From contig NC_080546.1 in the NCBI RefSeq assembly GCF_028640845.1, positions 76,077,551-76,141,550 on the forward strand: a stretch of 64,000 bases of DNA. Reading direction: 5' to 3'. The notes below the pieces were generated by a model. The model worked only from the letters and a program-made list of their open reading frames with translations. It was not told the DNA's origin and did no database searches. A program made the position numbers and the translations under genes. The stretch is from Ahaetulla prasina (taxonomy: Eukaryota > Chordata > Lepidosauria > Squamata > Colubridae). Below are positions 1 to 10,398 of this stretch, piece by piece (position 1 is the stretch's first letter; the number at the start of each line of letters is the position of its first letter).

Positions 1-155
1 CTCAACTGTATTGATATCAGATATATGGTATGGGTTCCAGACAGGCGAGCTGTAATCAAGAATTGGCCTAGCAAAAGTTTTATATGCTCTGGTCAGTAGC
101 ATGGTGTTTTTGGAAAAGAAGCTACGTAGAATTAAGTTAACAACTTAATGTTGTT
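1..155 (-). mobile_element. Rex1-like LINE fragment (RT C-terminal region)
   Basis: On the minus strand this decodes to a LINE 'thumb' peptide (LRSFFSKNTMLL, then a YSSPVWNPYH-like segment). The same DNA (GGTATGGGTT-CAGACAGGCGAGC) recurs at about 55676-55697 at the upstream end of a longer copy. It is a fragment cut by the window edge and carries stops, so it is not functional. Confidence 0.6.
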
Positions 156-335
156 AATGTTGGGAAAGAAGAGCAAAAGAAGAAGGGGACGGCAGAGAAC
201 GAGGTGGCTGGATGGAGTCACTGAAGGTGTGACCTTAAATGTACTCCACAGGATGGTACAGGACAGGAAGGCCTGGAGGAACATTGTCCATGGGGTCACA
301 ATGGGTTGCACACCACTTCACAACTAACAACAACA
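156..335 (+). mobile_element. Bov-B LINE 3' end
   Basis: The translation contains the Bov-B (RTE clade) C-terminal signature GRQRTRWLDGVTE followed by a DRKAWR-like block. The nucleotide sequence matches the longer copy at 19660-20050 and ends in the CAACTAACAA tail. It is 5'-truncated and decayed. Confidence 0.8.
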
Positions 336-486
336 TATCATTCCACTGACTAGTTAAGACCCAAATGGTTTAAATGTTCAGCCATCCATAAATTGTAACA
401 CTATGAAGTAAAGAATAATTAACCCAGTTTTATTTATAATGCACGTTATAAATTTCAAGTTGACATAGTTTAGTTTTTGTTCATTA

Positions 487-515
487 CCCCCCCCCCTTTT
501 TTTTTTGAGGGGGGG
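487..515. repeat. C10-T10-GA-G7 low-complexity tract
   Basis: Ten C are followed by ten T, then GA, then seven G. The C and G runs could pair as a hairpin. No other function is visible. Confidence 0.8.
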
Positions 516-643
516 AGAGAGTTATGAATACTTTCAGGCTATACATTTCAAGACAAATTGGTGTTCAGTTTGAGATTTAATCTATAAATTATGGAAAATG
601 GAACAGAATAGAGGTAGAATTCTTCTACCAATCCAGATGACAT

Positions 644-702
644 AGTGTAAGCCGCCCTGAGTCTTCGGAGAAGGGTGGGATATAAATGCAAATAAAAAAA
701 AA
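644..702 (+). mobile_element. 59-bp SINE/L2-type 3' tail insertion
   Basis: It carries the tail motif GCCGCCCTGAGTCTTCGGAG, then GGGATATAAATGC and poly-A. The 9-bp direct repeat AGATGACAT flanks it (635-643 and 703-711), so it is a complete but extremely 5'-truncated insertion. The tail matches the SINEs at 26098, 54147 and 55143. Confidence 0.85.
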
Positions 703-711
703 AGATGACAT

Positions 712-1667
712 GGGGGGAAAATCGTATTTTTAAATACATTTTGCCTTTTCTTCCTAGGATGTTTTAGTTTCTTTGGAACGAGTCCCTCAATATTTTCTCT
801 AGATAAGCTTATTTTTCATATCCCTCTTATAAAATAATATGCTTGTGAACATTCTACTGTCTCTTAAATTCCCTCAGACGAAACCTTCTGAATATTATAC
901 ACTTATACAACTAATCACTTCCAGATGTGCTACTGTTATTGTCATAAGACATGTCAGATGATTTTATATGATTTTATATGGTCAACAGATGTGTTGCTGC
1001 CCTGAAAGGCATTTTCTGTAATTAGGAAATTATATTATATTAGGAAACTTCCTGAAGGAGGTTAGAAAGGTATTTAGAATGCCAGAGAGAAAGGATAAAG
1101 GAGAAGAATGAAGAGTGTTGCATAAGAAGCGGATATAAGCAAAATAAAATGAAGTGCCTTCAGGGACAGCAGTCTGTGCTAATTAGTATTTGCAATTTAG
1201 TATCTGATTATCTTAAAACATAAAAAGTAAGGAAAAAGCAGGTGTCGAAAGTCAACACTTTAAATGTAAATGCCCAAAAGCACAACCAGCAAAATCAAAC
1301 CAAATCTAACCTTTGCTTTGCTGTGCAATATGTAGTGTGGAAATTGTATTTTTAAAGGAAGATTGAAAAAAAATATGAATATTTTATTTGGATATAGTCG
1401 ATAGGTTACTGGTAGGAAATCAAGTTTTAGATTTTAAGGTTTAAGTTTCATGCTTTTTTTCAAATATAAAGAAAGCATATGTTTCATTGGTAGCATTACA
1501 TCCTAAATTTCAGTCAACACGCCTCTTTTCATAGAAAGCAAGGCACACATCAGTCTATCATACATGTTTTAAATAAGTGCATTCTCTTATATTCTATAAG
1601 TAAGCAATTCAGTAAGGAAGGTAATCAAATGTAATTATTGAGATAGCAGTTAAATATCACATTGGAA
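712..1667. other. No recognised feature
   Basis: AT-rich sequence. I see no supported gene or repeat family here beyond short simple tracts. Confidence 0.5.
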
Positions 1668-1983
1668 CAATGGTGAAATCCAATTTTTTTTACCTCTGGT
1701 TCTGTGGGTGTGGCTTGGTGGCCATGGCAGGGGAAGGATACTGCAAAATCTCCATTCCCACCCCATTCCAGGGGAAGGATACTGCAAAATCCCCATTCCT
1801 TCCCCACTCCAGGGGAAGGATACTGCAAAATCCCCCTTCCCACCCCACCCTGGGACCAGCCAGAGGTGGTATTTGCCAGTTCTCCGAACTACTCAAAATT
1901 TCCGCTGCTGGTTCTCTGAACTGCTCAAAATTTCCACTACTGGTTCTCCAGAACCTGTCAGAACCTGCTGGATTTCACCCCTG
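1668..1983 (+). mobile_element. hAT-M1 non-autonomous element (MITE)
   Basis: The ends are inverted (CAATGGTGAAATCC and GGATTTCACCCCTG) and flanked by a perfect 8-bp duplication CATTGGAA (1660-1667, 1984-1991), the size made by hAT transposases. Inside are three tandem units of about 40 bp containing GGGGAAGGATACTGCAAAAT. It encodes no transposase. The open frames across it are by-products of the stop-poor tandem units. Confidence 0.9.
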
Positions 1984-2404
1984 CATTGGAAGCCTTCTAG
2001 TCAATAGATTTGACCTGGCCAAAAGACTTTTTCAACAAAAGATTATGATTAATTTTTGAAAGATGAAAATGGACAGATAAAGAACTAGATGGGTATTTTG
2101 GGAGCAAGAGTTCTAAAATGTAAATGCAAACACTGAAAAGTTCACTTTCTAATTATTGCCAGTGCAAGAAAGGCTTTTTATGACGGCATTAAAACCCATT
2201 TGAATTGAAATAAATCAAAGCTTCAGACTTAAACTTTAAGAACAGACTAGTTGCTTGAAAGGGGTTGCTGGTATGCTTCCTTCTCAAGTCATCTCTTGAG
2301 TTGACTGGCTTGTCTGAAGTCATCTGAAAGTTGAATCATTGCAGTCAGTGAAAAACTTTTAGGCAAAGAGTTGTTTTGGGGGGAAAGAATTCAGCATTTT
2401 AGAG

Positions 2405-2845
2405 AAGAATCCCGAGGTTGGTACGGCAGGAGTTGGTATATTCCTATGACTCTCTGCCTAACCGCCTTGTATTGACTGAGGAAGCTACCTGGATGGGCAG
2501 TGAAAGATCTATGACAGTAAAAATTAGTCCAGCTGCAATAATTCAACCTTCAGACAATCTTCAGACATCTCTGCCTGGATGGTTGAGAATCTTCATTGAC
2601 ATTTTGCAATGCATTTCAGGGAAGAATCCCATGAGGTTGGTGTGGCAGGAGTTGGTACATTCCAATGACTCTTTGCCTAACTACCTTGTGTTGAGTGAGA
2701 CAGTGAAACATCTCTGAAACCAAAAATTAGTCCAGTTGCAATAATAAGACGTTCAGACAACTTCAGAAATTCTCTGCCTGGATTATTGAGAAACTTGTTC
2801 GACATTTTGCAAGGCATTTGGAGGAAGAATCACCTAGGTTGGTGT
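2405..2845 (+). repeat. Tandem repeat, period about 200-216 bp
   Basis: Three unit starts are visible at about 2405, 2621 and 2823, each opening with GAAGAATC then AGGTTGGT, with shared inner blocks such as AAAATTAGTCCAG and TTCAGACA. The third unit is cut after about 25 bp. A further partial unit lies at 3972-4085. I do not recognise the family; it may be a relic satellite or duplicated promoter-like DNA. Confidence 0.75.
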
Positions 2846-3082
2846 TGTGTCAGCTATGGAGATTGTCTCTAAACAAGGCAGAATTTAATCTATGTGCCTT
2901 CTATCTATTCTGTAATCAGCTTGAGTCTCCTCAGAGGGGAAATCCTATCCTCATTGCCAGAATTATAAACTCAGCAAGGGTTGGCATGAATGAGGAGATG
3001 GCTTGTAACACAATCCGTTTATTGACAACAAAGGCAACTCCTGAAAACATTAGAAAGAGTTGGCAGCTCTTATATATTGAGC

Positions 3083-3590
3083 TGTTGTGCCTGCACCCCC
3101 TGAGCCGGGCCTGCTGCCAGAAAGTGACTTGGACAGTGAGGAGGAAGGGCCGTCAGGACTTACCTCGGGAGCACCGGCTTGCCTGGCTCAGCTCCAGGAG
3201 CCAGAAACAGGCCAGGTGGAAGACATAACGAGGCCTCCATCCCCTGACTCTTCCCCCCCCCAGGCCACACCTGCAGACCCAGCTGATGGCAATCAGGCTT
3301 GGTTTCGTAGGCAGGAGAGGAGGGAACAACAGAAGCAAGGGTGGGGCAGGCCTAGGAAATGCTGAGTCATTGAGCCACACCCCACAGGATATAAAAGGCA
3401 GCCAGAGCTGCTGTGTCTCTTTGTAACAGGCAAATCCACTGATTAAGAGCTGAAGTTTGTTTCTAGGTGACTCACCAGCGTCGTGGAAGATAACGGAGGC
3501 TCTTGGCAGATGCTGGCTATTCTGCTGCCAGAGCTGATAGTGACGGCTAATTAAGCCATCATTCGGATGGAGGCGAGGGAGGACAGAACA
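3083..3590 (+). mobile_element. Solo LTR (508 bp), TGTTGTG family, subfamily 1
   Basis: It begins TGTTGTGCC, ends GGACAGAACA and is flanked by a perfect 5-bp duplication TGAGC (3078-3082, 3591-3595). No internal region is attached, so it is a solo LTR left by recombination. Promoter-like elements in order: TGAGTCA at 3363-3369 (AP-1 type), CCACACCCC, and TATAAAA near 3390. A near relative lies on the minus strand at 40410-40913. Confidence 0.9.
3087..3365 (+). CDS. Open frame inside solo LTR (acidic protein with basic tail)
   Basis: The frame is open from the first LTR bases and codes about 92 residues from a GTG codon; there is no ATG near the front. It is rich in Pro, Ser, Glu and Asp (PESDLDSEEEGP at about residues 11-22) and ends in a basic block containing FRRQERREQQKQGWGRPRKC. 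The stop codon is the TGA of the AP-1-like TGAGTCA. The same frame and the same basic tail recur in the other LTRs of this window, which argues that it was once translated, probably as the C-terminal extension of an upstream retrotransposon protein. As a solo LTR it has lost that upstream part. Function unknown. Confidence 0.45.
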   Translation: MPAPPEPGLLPESDLDSEEEGPSGLTSGAPACLAQLQEPETGQVEDITRPPSPDSSPPQATPADPADGNQAWFRRQERREQQKQGWGRPRKC

Positions 3591-3640
3591 TGAGCTGTCA
3601 AAAACAACCACCACTAGCGAAGCCTTAATTTTCCCACCTA

Positions 3641-3968
3641 AATTTATTTATTTATTTATTTATTTCGATTTTTATACCGCCCTTCTCCCGAAGGACTCAG
3701 GGCAGTGTACAGCCAAATAAAAAGCGCAATATATAAATTAAAACAAGACTAAAACAAACATATTACAAACTGGCTAAAAATTTAAAAAATTTAAAACATT
3801 TAAAATAGTTTAAAAACCCTAAAAATATAAATAACCCCAGATTAAAATTTAATTAGGCCAGTCTAATTAATTAGGCCAGTCTAAAGGGAATATAAAGAAA
3901 AAGAAATAAACCAACCAGATCGCGTCACGTCAACACGCTCTACACTCCTTCGGCAGCTCTGCGGACAC
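3641..3968 (-). mobile_element. L2 LINE 3' UTR fragment
   Basis: (TTTA)n is followed by ATACCGCCCTTCTCCCGAAG, the reverse complement of the L2 3' end seen at 15250-15319. The AT-rich 3' UTR continues to about 3968, including a short local duplication of TTAGGCCAGTCTAA. 5'-truncated. Confidence 0.75.
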
Positions 3969-3971
3969 AAC

Positions 3972-4085
3972 AGTTGGTGTGGCAGGACTTGATACATTCC
4001 AATGACTCTTTGCCTAACTACTTTATGTTAAGTCAGGCAGCTGTCCAAGTGGGCTGTGAAACATCTCTGAAGCTAAACATTTGAA
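3972..4085 (+). repeat. Displaced unit of the 2405 tandem repeat
   Basis: GTTGGTGTGGCAGGACTTG and CATTCCAATGACTCTTTGCC match the units at 2621-2822 closely. The block is separated from the main array by unplaced sequence, a solo LTR and an L2 fragment, so the array was split by insertions. Confidence 0.7.
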
Positions 4086-4500
4086 GTTTAACATCTCCCC
4101 CCTCACAAATGCTTATATAGTCTCACTCAGATGTAAACCATCAATTTGAGAAGATTCCTATGTATATGATTGCTTGCAATCACAAAACAATTAATGGAAC
4201 TCTTCATGTGTGATCTGATTGTTTGCAGCTGATAGTTGCTATTCACAATTTTCTATCAGTGTTTGGTGATGCCTGTTTTCAAGGCAGCTCAAGCTTCATC
4301 GCACCGGCTTATCAGCAGTTCCCTTGCTTGAATGTCAAAGTGGCGTAGGGTTTCCTTCACAGTGTTTATGTAGATAATGACAAGATCTTTTCCCAGTGTG
4401 CAATATATCATAGAGCAACTGGCAAGGCATATATTTAGGAAAGCAATGTCTAGTTTGCATCTGAGCAAAACCATCTTCACTTGAGATCAGCAATCATTCT

Positions 4501-4735
4501 GTATAGCAATAGCACTTAGACTTATATACCGCTTCACAGTGCTTTTACAACTCTCTCTAAGCGGTTTACAGAGTCAGCATCTTGCCCCCAACAATCTGGG
4601 TCCTCATTTTACCCACCTCGGAAGGATAGAAGGCTAAGTCAACCTTGAGCCCGTGAAACCTAAACTGCCAAACTGTCGGTGATCAGCAGAAGTAGCCTGC
4701 AATACTGTATTCTAACCACTGAGCCACCGTGGTTA
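4501..4735 (-). mobile_element. tRNA-derived SINE (family 1)
   Basis: Read on the minus strand it starts CCACGGTGGCTCAGTGGTTA, a tRNA-like box A region. It then has a body containing GGACCCAGATTGTTGGGGGC and the 3' end GCGGTATATAAGTCTAAGTG. A second copy lies at 5774-6003. Pol III driven when active; this copy is decayed. Confidence 0.8.
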
Positions 4736-4832
4736 GTATCATAGTCTTCCAAAAATGGTCACCAAAACAGGATTTGTAGTACCAGTGTGCTCTATCCCAT
4801 CACAATTCCCAATCACTCTTAAGCATATTAAC

Positions 4833-5106
4833 CAGTGGTGAAATCCAAATTTTTTTACTACCGGTTCTGTGGGCGCGGCTTGATGGGCGTGGTATGGTTT
4901 GGTGGGCGTGGCTTGGTGGCTGTGGTAAGGGAAGGTTGCTGCAAAATCTCCATTCCTACCCCACTCCAGGGGAAGGATATTGCAAAATCTCCATTCCCAG
5001 CCCACTCTGGGGCCAGCCAGAGGTGGTATTTGCCAGTTCTCCGAACTGCTCAAAATTTCTGCTACCAGTTCTCCAGAACCTGTAAGAACCTGCTGGATTT
5101 CACCCC
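4833..5106 (+). mobile_element. hAT-M1 element
   Basis: The ends CAGTGGTGAAATCC and TGGATTTCACCCC are inverted. The interior matches the 1668-1983 copy, with fewer of the 40-bp units. The flanking 8-mers (ATATTAAC and ATTAGAAC) agree only partly, as expected for an old insertion. Confidence 0.8.
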
Positions 5107-5773
5107 AATTAGAACATTTTTTTGTATCTTCTTGCCTGGGATTCTAAGGAATTACAAATGTGCAATGAACGTATTGTATGAAAATTCAAAAACAAAAACA
5201 CATGTCCTTAGATTTTCAAGGCTGACCTTGCATCAAGCATATTGGACTGGATGATCTCCTTCCAACTATAGTTCCATGATTCTACTTATACAACCCTTAC
5301 TCATACTTCTACTTGAAAATGCCATGATCTGGTCATAAGGAAATACGGTTTATTTTATTTTTATTCTTTTTAAAGCAAATTCCTTTGTGTATTCCCCAAA
5401 GAAATGTCTATTCTAACAAGATTATTCATATGGTTCATAATTATAGTTCATCTTTTCTCCTGGGTTAGTTAGGCTATTTGTATTCAGATCAACCCCTGAA
5501 TCAAATCAAGTTGTAGACAAGCATAGATATTTATCATTTATCAAATGTAATGGAAACATGTCTGTTTCTAAGTAGCATATTTCTACCACATGCTGCCACA
5601 CTGGCCTGTTTATGCATATTCTTGAATCCCGAATTGTTCATTATCAGTGTTTAGAAATGCTTTGTTATCTCTTCCCTGTTATCCTTCCTTCCTTTGTTAC
5701 CCTTCCCTCTTGTAAAACATAGGAGTGATTCATATCATAAATTATAAATAACTATGCATTTCTCAGAGACCGA
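5107..5773. other. No recognised feature
   Basis: No supported gene or repeat. It includes a phrase at about 5220-5285 (GACTGGATGATCTCCTTCCA) resembling a CR1 3' end, too decayed to bound. Confidence 0.4.
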
Positions 5774-6003
5774 ATAGCAATAGCACTTAGACTTATATAC
5801 CGCTTCAAAGTGCTTTACAACCCTCTCTAAACAGTTTACAGAGTCAGCATATTTCCCTCAACAATCTGGGTCCTCATTTTACCCACCTCGGAAGGATGGA
5901 AGGCTGAGTTAACTTCGAGCCTGGTGAGATTTGAACTACCAAATTGCAGTCAGCAGAAGTAGCCTGCAGTACTGCACTCTAACCACTGCCCCACCGTGGC
6001 TCA
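5774..6003 (-). mobile_element. tRNA-derived SINE (family 1)
   Basis: Same structure as the copy at 4501-4735: 3' end ATATACCGCTTCAAAGTGC, shared body, and tRNA-like head ending CCACCGTGGCTC on the plus strand. Confidence 0.8.
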
Positions 6004-6164
6004 TAATAGTTTCCATTAAACATTAAAATAAATTCTCCTCCAAATGCTTGAAATTGCTTGTATCAATGATAAAAAAATGAAAGCTATAACTATTAATATT
6101 CAGGAAATCACTACCCAGAGCACCTAAAAAAATCTTCAGTTCTACCATCAGATTCATTTATTTG

Positions 6165-6447
6165 TTTGTTTGTTTATTACAGGTTTTTCATAAAATAACA
6201 GAACCCGTTTATTGTAGTGGTGATGGTGTTGAACTAGAAGCCAGGTGACTGAATTCTAGTCCTGCTTGAAGCAGGAAAGCCACCTGAATGATTTTGAGCC
6301 AGCCAGTCTCTCTCAGCCCAACCCACCTGACAGGGTTGTTGTTGTGAGAAAAACAGGAGAGAGAGAGAGAGAGAGGAGTATTATGTATATTGGAGGCAAC
6401 CTTCCATGAGATGGAAAGCTATATAAATCTGAGAAATAAAAATGTTC
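6165..6447 (+). mobile_element. Probable tRNA-derived SINE with internal (GA)n
   Basis: The head reads AGTGGTGATGGTGTTGAACT and GAATTCTAGTCCTGC (box B-like). A body with CAGCCCAACCCACCTGACAG and GGTTGTTGTTGTGAG follows, then a (GA)n run at 6357-6377, and the end GCTATATAAATCTGAGAAAT. A (GTTT)n tract precedes it. Family inferred from layout only. Confidence 0.5.
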
Positions 6448-6689
6448 AATGCTTTGTGTTCCTTATAAAGTAATAAAGTAATGTCTAACAAAATAAGTCA
6501 CTATAAAAAACAAAGCAAAAACAATAAAACGTAGTAAACCACAATTGGTTGAGTCTCTCTGAGCAAGGTTGTTTTGGATGTTTTATTACGCATCTAGGTA
6601 GAGTAATTGTGCAAGTTTGTTTGGGTTTTTTTGCCTGTTTATAGATCGTAGCATGCCCTGCCAGTTTTTGTAGGGATGTGGTTACCTTT

Positions 6690-7320
6690 TTGTTTTGTTT
6701 TTTGTTTTTTTAAAAAAATAATATTTATTGAATTTCCAAAAGTTAAAATACACAATACAAAACAACAACAACACAATACACACAAAATATATATATAAAA
6801 GACACAAAGACAAATGCATCAAAATTACATTACTCATAACAGCTTTTCCTACATCGGTATTTCTTATCCTATTTAACATCTATATACAGATTCTACTTCT
6901 AAGTATCTCTATAAACCAACATTCTTATTTAAATTATCTTAACCTCTATTCAGAATTCAGTCTTTTGACAAAAATCTTCCTTAAGTTTTATGCTTACTCT
7001 CCAGCCAGGAATACCATCTATTCCATATTCAATAGTACTTAGTATCTTCCCTCTCCTTCATTTCCATCGATAATCTATCCATTTCTGCACATTTATATAT
7101 ATATATTTATTATAATTTGATCCAGTGGGATATCCAGATGTTTCCAATTCTGTGCTTCACAATTCTACATGCCTTCAATATGTGTAATATGATATATTGT
7201 ATATTTTTTTCTATTTTCCCTTCCAGAATGCCCAATAGGAATAGTTCCAGTTTTTTTTTCTATTTTCTGCTCTGTTATTTCATCCAGCCAGTTTTTTAAT
7301 CTTCCCCCAAAATTTCTTAA
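6690..7320 (-). mobile_element. Possible L1 3' end
   Basis: A T/A-rich start (reverse-complement poly-A tail), TTTATTGAATTTCCAAAAGT, and a stop-riddled AT-rich stretch resemble the antisense of a squamate L1 ORF2 end plus 3' UTR. I could not find a diagnostic motif such as CWRC, so this is tentative. Confidence 0.3.
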
Positions 7321-7324
7321 TCTT

Positions 7325-7360
7325 AATCAAGGATCTACCCTTTTTGGTAGATCCTTGATT
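7325..7360. repeat. Perfect 15-bp inverted repeat, 6-nt loop
   Basis: AATCAAGGATCTACC and GGTAGATCCTTGATT flank CTTTTT. It is a strong hairpin of unknown origin, not at the edge of any element I can define. Confidence 0.9.
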
Positions 7361-7818
7361 TATAACATTATTTTCTGCCTGATATTGGTCTGGTATTAAT
7401 CCCCGTTTATTTGGTCTTGGCTGATGGAGGGGATGCGTTCTAATATTTTTGTTTCATTCTAAGTTTTTTACTCTTTTGAATGATGTGTAAATATGGCTTA
7501 TCATTATATGTCTAGTGATGACTGATTTGTCTGAATGCTAAGCATCTAGGAATTCCCTACATCTTTTGATCTGACTTGGTCTAAGATGCTAACAACTTTA
7601 AAAAAAAAACTGTGATTGAAACTGGGATAGAATTTGTCCATGTGTTGTGATAAAGACAAATGTTCATCATGTCTTCTGTTTGCTAGCTGATGTTCCTGGA
7701 TGTGCTCTGCTAATAGTAGCATTTACAGACCTTCGTGTATATTGTAGGTGATTCCTGTTTTTTCTTATTCAGTCTTCTATGTTTAAAGATGTTTTGGAAT
7801 ATTTTAGTTAGCATAGGT

Positions 7819-8225
7819 CAGTGCTGGCGAACCTTTCGCATTCTCGCATGCTGGCCCGCGTCCCAAAAGTGGCATGCGAAACCATCCTGTGCTGAAGGCG
7901 CGGCCTCGCTGGCTCCTGTCACATTTGTGTGCTCAAATGCGTGCCGGCCAGCTGGGTTTTGTGCGTGTGGTGCTAGTGACCCCGGAAGTGCGGCGATCCA
8001 TCGCGCATGTGCGCGATGCCAACCTGGAAGGCTGGGTGCCAGCTCACATATGCGCAATGGACTGCTGCACTTCTGGGCTCCACCGGCACCGTGTGTGCGG
8101 TGGTCAGCAGGCCAGTGTGAATTTGAGAGCAGGAATGCGATGAGGAGCCGGCGAGACCGCGCACTCAGCACAGGACGGTTTCACGTGCCACTTCCGGCAT
8201 GTGTGCTATAGGTTCGCCAACACTG
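7819..8225. mobile_element. hAT non-autonomous element (407 bp)
   Basis: The terminal inverted repeats CAGTGCTGGCGAACC and GGTTCGCCAACACTG are flanked by a perfect 8-bp duplication GCATAGGT (7811-7818, 8226-8233). The interior is GC- and CpG-rich compared with its surroundings. Long open frames inside reflect that composition, and no transposase motif is visible. Confidence 0.95.
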
Positions 8226-8478
8226 GCATAGGTTGTATTGCTGTACTATACTGAATTGTGTGCTCAGGCATTTTTTGATAAAGTTTTGATTTCTATTTTG
8301 TTGGAAGATGTTGCATGGAAGGTCTGCTCCCTCTTGTCCATGGTTGCTGCTGCTGAATGTGTTTTTGCCTGTCTGAATAAAGTTCTTAAATGGTCCCCCT
8401 TAAGGAAGGTTGGGTTGTTAACTTGCTAATAGAACATTTGGTTAGGTAGGTGGTTTTTCAGTAAACTTGGGGTTCTAA

Positions 8479-8674
8479 CAGGGGTGGTATTCACTTACTT
8501 TCGCTACCGGTTTGTAAATATGAGTACTCATTTCCATGCAGGCGCAGTGCCTTCCGCACATGTGCAGAGTGTCAAAACAGGACATGATGACATCCGGGCA
8601 GGTGGGCAGAATCTCCTGCAGCCACCATTACTGGTTCGCCTGAACCGGATAGAACTAGCTGAATACCACCACAG
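8479..8674. mobile_element. hAT-like MITE
   Basis: The inverted ends CAGGGGTGGTATTCAC and GCTGAATACCACCAC enclose GCTACCGG- and CTGGTTCGCCTGAACCGG-type blocks found in related elements. The flanking 8-mers match poorly (GGTTCTAA, GTTTCAAT), so the boundaries are approximate. Confidence 0.65.
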
Positions 8675-9414
8675 GTTTCAATAATTCCATTGTTGCCTCT
8701 GGCTGATGAAGATAACCACAGGAAGGATAGTGTGTTGTTTTTTTTCTTCTCTTGTTAATTTTACCTCTTTGAAAGCCAACATTTCTCCAATGTATTTCCA
8801 TTGGCTTTCACATTTGGCCTTACTCATAAGCCTGACTCCCAATTTTATTTTAGCTTTCTTGTTCTTTTGGTTTTGCACTTTGATCGTGATTAAAATAAGG
8901 TGAGTAATCTAGCCTTAATTCCACTGAGGCATTAATATCATAAAAAAGATAGGAAGGATTTTACGTGCTTTGGAGGAATGAATATTATTAGATTGGATGG
9001 GCGCATTTATTTAATTTCAAGATTTTCTATTGATGCAGGATATTAAAAATAAACAAGTTTAGCAGGTGGCAAAAATGTGAGAACTGTGACCTAGTTAAGC
9101 TTCCAGAGTATTCCAGAATATCACACCAGATATTCAATTTCAGACTGCCTTTTATGTCTTGTTATGCGCTTTAACCTTCTGCTTAAGACTAGGGCAGCAC
9201 ACATAAATGATTATTGATCGTCATCTGCATGTGTAAATATCATATCAACAAAACAAATAATAGGCTCTCTCAGAATTGCTAGAAGTCAACACAAGGACAG
9301 AAACACACATCTCTTCATATGAACTGATGTTGACTGATGAGGAAAAAGATCAATAATTTGTTAAGACGCTAGTATTTTTGCTGTATATTGCCCATAAGCA
9401 GTCCATGTCCTTAG
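8675..9414. other. No recognised feature
   Basis: AT-rich sequence with no supported gene or repeat. Confidence 0.5.
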
Positions 9415-10010
9415 TGTTGTGATCCACCAGCAGCCTGTGGAGCCGGCAGCAGAGTCAGAAAATGAGGAGGCTGGGGAGGACAATGGGTCAGTCCTGGAGT
9501 CAGGGGAAGGTCTAGATGAGGACTCTGCATCAGAGGCAGAGATGGGGCCAGGGCCATCTGGGAGCGATGCACGGACTCCGGAACCTCCAGAGGCAGACAG
9601 CAGAGAGGCAGACGAACAAGAGGAGCCTGTTCCTAGTGCACACATGCAAAGAGCTGCCAGAAGGCAAGAGCAGCTAAAGCAAAAAGGACGACTTGGGAGT
9701 AAAGCCAGGAGATGATTGGCTCCTCCCATAAGGCTTAAAAGAGCAGCAACGGCACTTGGGCTCGTTGTAGGAAAGCAACGTTGCTACAATTGTTTCTTGT
9801 CGGCATCTCCTGTTTCTGAACTTCGTGGAGTTCTTGCCAAGAAAAGCCTTTGGCAGGGTGCCAAAGAAAACAAAAGTTTGTGATAAGGCCAAAGGACTTT
9901 TTCTGAAGGATTTTGTTTTGGAATTAATTTGGACTAAGCTGAGAATGAAGTAGTTTTCAGCTGTTCTAATAAAATATGTTTGTTTAGGACTGATTGTGTC
10001 TGGTAATAAC
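9415..10010 (+). mobile_element. LTR, TGTTGTG family, subfamily 3 (3' end damaged)
   Basis: It starts TGTTGTGATCC and aligns along most of its length with the intact LTR at 44469-45086, including CCCATAAGGCTTAAAA (promoter) and GCCAAGAAAAGCCTTTGGCA. The expected CACAACA end is missing and there is no target duplication partner for CTTAG, so the 3' end was lost or diverged. Confidence 0.75.
9416..9715 (+). CDS. Open frame inside LTR (acidic protein with basic tail)
   Basis: About 98 residues are open from the LTR start with no early ATG. An acidic Glu/Ser/Asp stretch (residues about 10-75) is followed by AARRQEQLKQKGRL and a short Arg/Lys end. It aligns over its whole length with the frames at 44473, 53578 (minus) and 39796 (minus). 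It is likely a remnant of a retrotransposon protein reading into U3; function unknown. Confidence 0.4.
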   Translation, partial: VVIHQQPVEPAAESENEEAGEDNGSVLESGEGLDEDSASEAEMGPGPSGSDARTPEPPEADSREADEQEEPVPSAHMQRAARRQEQLKQKGRLGSKARR

Positions 10011-10345
10011 TATAAGAAGAATATTGTGATGAAGAGGGGATATAAATGTGTTCTCCCTTTATTTTTTCCTCCAATTTGCTACCTATATGCATGTAAATGT
10101 AAATAACTCATATCTTCAAGTCATTCTATTACTTGTATGTGGGCTCTCATGTTCTTTTTGAGAAATGCAGTCCTCAGTCCCCAAATACTCTCATTACCCT
10201 CCAGCCCATTGTATATACTTAATAGGTAATGTGTAATTGATTTTAAGTTAAATAGAAATCCTAAAAGCCAACAATGCAATCCTATTCTAATGTATTTAAG
10301 ATGAGATCTTGTGATGTGCCCGGCAGCATCCTAGGAGCCAAATAA

Positions 10346-10351
10346 TAATAT

Positions 10352-10398
<47 letters not shown>

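Noticed and set aside
7735..8211. 158-residue Cys/Ala-rich frame
   Set aside because: It crosses both borders of a hAT element with an 8-bp target duplication, so it is a chance frame in CpG-rich transposon DNA.
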